A model generated the notes under the pieces. That model was not told the origin of the DNA, made no database searches, and worked only from the letters and a program-made list of their open reading frames with translations. Of a stretch of DNA of 64,000 nucleotides, positions 62,601 through 64,000 are shown piece after piece. Source of the stretch: Oegoconia quadripuncta (Eukaryota > Arthropoda > Insecta > Lepidoptera > Autostichidae). Position numbers and translations under genes: made by a program. Each line of letters starts with the position of its first letter. Positions within the stretch are counted from its first letter, which is position 1. The stretch is taken from positions 24,849,578 through 24,913,577 of the forward strand of contig OX438744.1 of the NCBI GenBank assembly GCA_949316235.1, written 5' to 3'.

Positions 62601-63703
62601 AACGATGACGCGACCGAGGAGATTGGAAGATAAAGACCAGTGGTACCTTAACCCCAAAAGCCCTACATGCCTCTCATGCTGCCATCTCTGCATCTTCAGT
62701 TCTGTTAGCGATAATTCCGCCTAATTTGTAGTTTCTATAAGATATTTAATGTGCGTATTTGACTGATTGACATGCGTCAAGTTGGTCTCATGTTTACCCA
62801 TATTTCCGTTAATTTTGATGATTGTTTTTTATTTGATGGAGTTTATAACCAGAGCGTTCCGATATAAATTTGGTTAAGATCTGATGGATGATACACTCTG
62901 GAAATTGAGAGTGGAACCTTACTGAAGTTGGTTTTTTTGTAAATTTTTTGGTGTATTCAATTATATTCATTTTGGCACTATTTGAATGACAATGAGACAA
63001 AAACAAATGGCGCTCCTAAATGCCGCAAACAAAACCGAACCCTATGCCCATAGACATAAGGACCATTTGATATGAACTACCCTAGGTGAGCTGCTTGCTG
63101 GTTTGTCGTAAGAAATATATGGATTCGAAAGAAACTTCTCAAAGAAAAACTTTTACACCCTTCAAGGGTTTGCGGAATGTAGAACTCTGGCAAAGGTGCC
63201 AGGAGGTCGGTAGGATGGTATCCTCTAATCACTTTTGCTGTCAAGCATCGATCACCTTTAAGGGTTCGGTGTAATGGATAAGAGAATCAGCGAAATTACT
63301 GAGCTGAGAAATTAGTACTCCTTCAGTCTTCAGAGTAATAGCATATGTAATCCCTGAATTTGAGATTTCAGGTTTGATCCCATAAAAAAGTCGTCTGTTT
63401 GATAATGGTCTGAAAAGGTAATGTGATGGCAAGCATGAAACTTACTGGTATATGGCCCGGATCCTGCTCAACGACTGGTCGTCGAATACTCCCCTGAGGT
63501 CGTCGAAGCTGGTTGGCGTGGACAAGCCGCAGTGAGTCCGCCAGAGCACGTAGGGCGGCAGGCCGTGGTCGCGGCCCCGCTGTATGTTGAGCGACACCAG
63601 GTCGAGGCCGCACGGGCCGCGGACACCTGACGAGTTGGTGGTCGGACGCTCGAACAGATGGTTGCTGAGCTGTTGAGTGGGGATTCTGCCATGCACAAGT
63701 ACT
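59488..63703 (-). CDS. Animal haem peroxidase, C-terminal three exons
   Basis: Secreted-type animal haem peroxidase (peroxinectin/chorion peroxidase group), which uses H2O2 for oxidation or protein cross-linking. Exons in transcription order are 63446-63703, 62379-62545 and 59488-59660; phases agree across both junctions. The diagnostic block DLVSLNIQRGRDHGLPPY is in the first visible exon, and DVDLYTGALGE, GPTLTCLLADQF and GDRFWYE in the second. The last exon reads LTEIRKTTLAGVICANE and ends with a Pro/Trp-rich tail. Distal and proximal histidine regions and any signal peptide are not in the window. The introns carry a LINE 3' end, MITEs, a SINE and an R1-like fragment. Which peroxidase subgroup it belongs to is not determined. 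Confidence 0.9.
59718..59893 (-). mobile_element. Helitron-like fragment (Lep1-like)
   Basis: Starts ACTAGCTGTCTGCCCGCGGC and contains CATCCAAATCCAATCATCCG. Confidence 0.55.
60321..60657. mobile_element. Tourist-like MITE, about 337 bp
   Basis: Decayed left end CGGAATATTAATAAACC, right TTTATTAATACGGGC. Interior collinear with 43491-43822. Lies beyond the 3' end of the peroxidase final exon, within its intron. Confidence 0.7.
61191..61851. mobile_element. MITE with CAGGGTGAA ends, split by a LINE
   Basis: TA-CAGGGTGAATTTCAAGTCG ... CACTTTCACCCTG-TA. A related piece starts at 60812. A minus-strand LINE 3' end occupies 61317-61545. Confidence 0.7.
61317..61545 (-). mobile_element. CR1/Jockey-like LINE 3' end inside a MITE
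   Basis: Almost the exact complement of about 2140-2345 of the window, including AAAGCGATCTCTTCCAGGC and the CAATACAATACAA tail. 5' truncated. Confidence 0.75.
61946..62054 (-). mobile_element. SINE family A, head half
   Basis: Complement of head and box B (GGGATCGAACCCGCGACC), ends ATTGAGCCACGGAGGCGG. Tail half missing. Confidence 0.7.
62193..62356 (+). mobile_element. R1-like element, 164-bp 3' fragment in a peroxidase intron
   Basis: Shares the 3' UTR blocks of the 29.1-kb element, with a short internal gap, and ends in an A tail. A perfect 14-bp target duplication GGTACTTCTATGGT lies at 62179-62192 and 62357-62370, next to the splice donor of the peroxidase exon. Confidence 0.85.
62379..62545 (-). 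CDS. Haem peroxidase exon (VDLYTGAL ... DRFWYE)
   Basis: 167 bp, GC-rich, acceptor TGCCAG and donor GTAAGA. An R1-like retrotransposon fragment begins about 22 bp past the donor. Confidence 0.92.
62700..62765 (+). mobile_element. LINE 3' UTR fragment
   Basis: CTGTTAGCGATAATTCCGCC and TAATTTGTAGTTTCTATAAG match 55290-55350. Confidence 0.45.
62766..63445. other. Peroxidase intron
   Basis: Nothing recognised apart from ordinary AT-rich intron sequence. Confidence 0.5.
63446..63703 (-). CDS. Haem peroxidase exon with RGRDHG motif
   Basis: Minus-strand acceptor GGTTTAG precedes base 63703 and donor GTAAG follows 63446. 258 bp: last base of a codon, 85 codons, then two bases. It contains LVHGRIPTQQLSNHLFE and NIQRGRDHGLPPY. 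Confidence 0.9.
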
Positions 63704-64000
63704 CTAAACCGGTACAATTTTTTTGTCTGCATGCAGAAGCATGTCGGTCATACCTATACCCACATACACGTGCAGGTTCACCTGGTGGAAAGTGACACCA
63801 GCTATAACTATATAAAGATTCCCGTTCAGGACCGTGTCGACTTCAAATTAAAGTTATATTGTTTTATAGTACCAAAAGGCCGGTGGGATGGGCAATCTAA
63901 TCTAATCTACGATCAAGTATCAACGTCCGTATTGCTGTAAACAATAAGACATTTAACAAATAAGCTGTTGTATGTGTGGCTGTTGCAGGTCGTCAGAGCT
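63704..64000. other. Upstream peroxidase intron to window end
   Basis: No exon of the minus-strand gene is recognised. A + strand TGTTGCAG (ends 63988) resembles an acceptor but has only 12 bases after it. Confidence 0.4.

Overview
This window looks like nuclear DNA of a moth or butterfly (Lepidoptera). It is AT-rich with GC-rich exon islands, canonical GT-AG introns and very dense interspersed repeats. These include tRNA-derived SINEs, CR1/Jockey-, RTE- and R1-type LINE pieces, Helitron-like elements ending in CTAGT, and Tc1/mariner-like and Tourist-like DNA elements. The species cannot be named from the sequence.

Host genes lie at the two ends. From 309 to 12276 (+) run the last eight coding exons of KAT14 (CSRP2BP/Atac2), the GNAT acetyltransferase subunit of the ATAC complex. 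Inside its last intron, on the opposite strand, is a complete single-exon ADA2A gene (10888-12174, -). Its product is the adaptor subunit that gives ATAC (Ada-Two-A-containing) its name. The ADA2A start codon lies 9 bp from the last KAT14 exon, so two subunits of one complex are physically interlocked. At about 17.4-20.3 kb (+) is a heat-inducible-looking class B J-protein gene (DnaJ-1/DNAJB1 type), with heat shock element, TATA box, untranslated first exon and two coding exons. At 59.5-63.7 kb (-) are the last three coding exons of an animal haem peroxidase whose upstream part lies beyond the window.

From about 20.3 to 59.5 kb there is no gene I can name. A few splice-bounded open blocks on the + strand (26934-27022, 35306-35395, 51495-51572, 54910-55011) may be exons of one or more unidentified genes with long introns.

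The rest is mobile DNA. Highlights: (i) a four-level nest at 13099-16951, with a 1042-bp DNA element inside a truncated Ty3/gypsy element, inside a 144-bp MITE, inside one copy of a 157-bp tandem duplication whose second copy preserves the empty site; (ii) a 4.4-kb R1-clade retrotransposon (29071-33470) with 14-bp target duplications and overlapping stop/start codons between reading frames, but with most of its reverse transcriptase deleted, plus three short 3' relatives; (iii) two mariner-like elements whose long inverted repeats all carry an exact pol III box B match; (iv) a 1.67-kb element that is almost entirely two 715-bp inverted arms; (v) a 34/24-bp minisatellite; (vi) a dead Jockey-like LINE at 45968-48224. 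All functional assignments come from reading the sequence and remembered family motifs; no database search was run.
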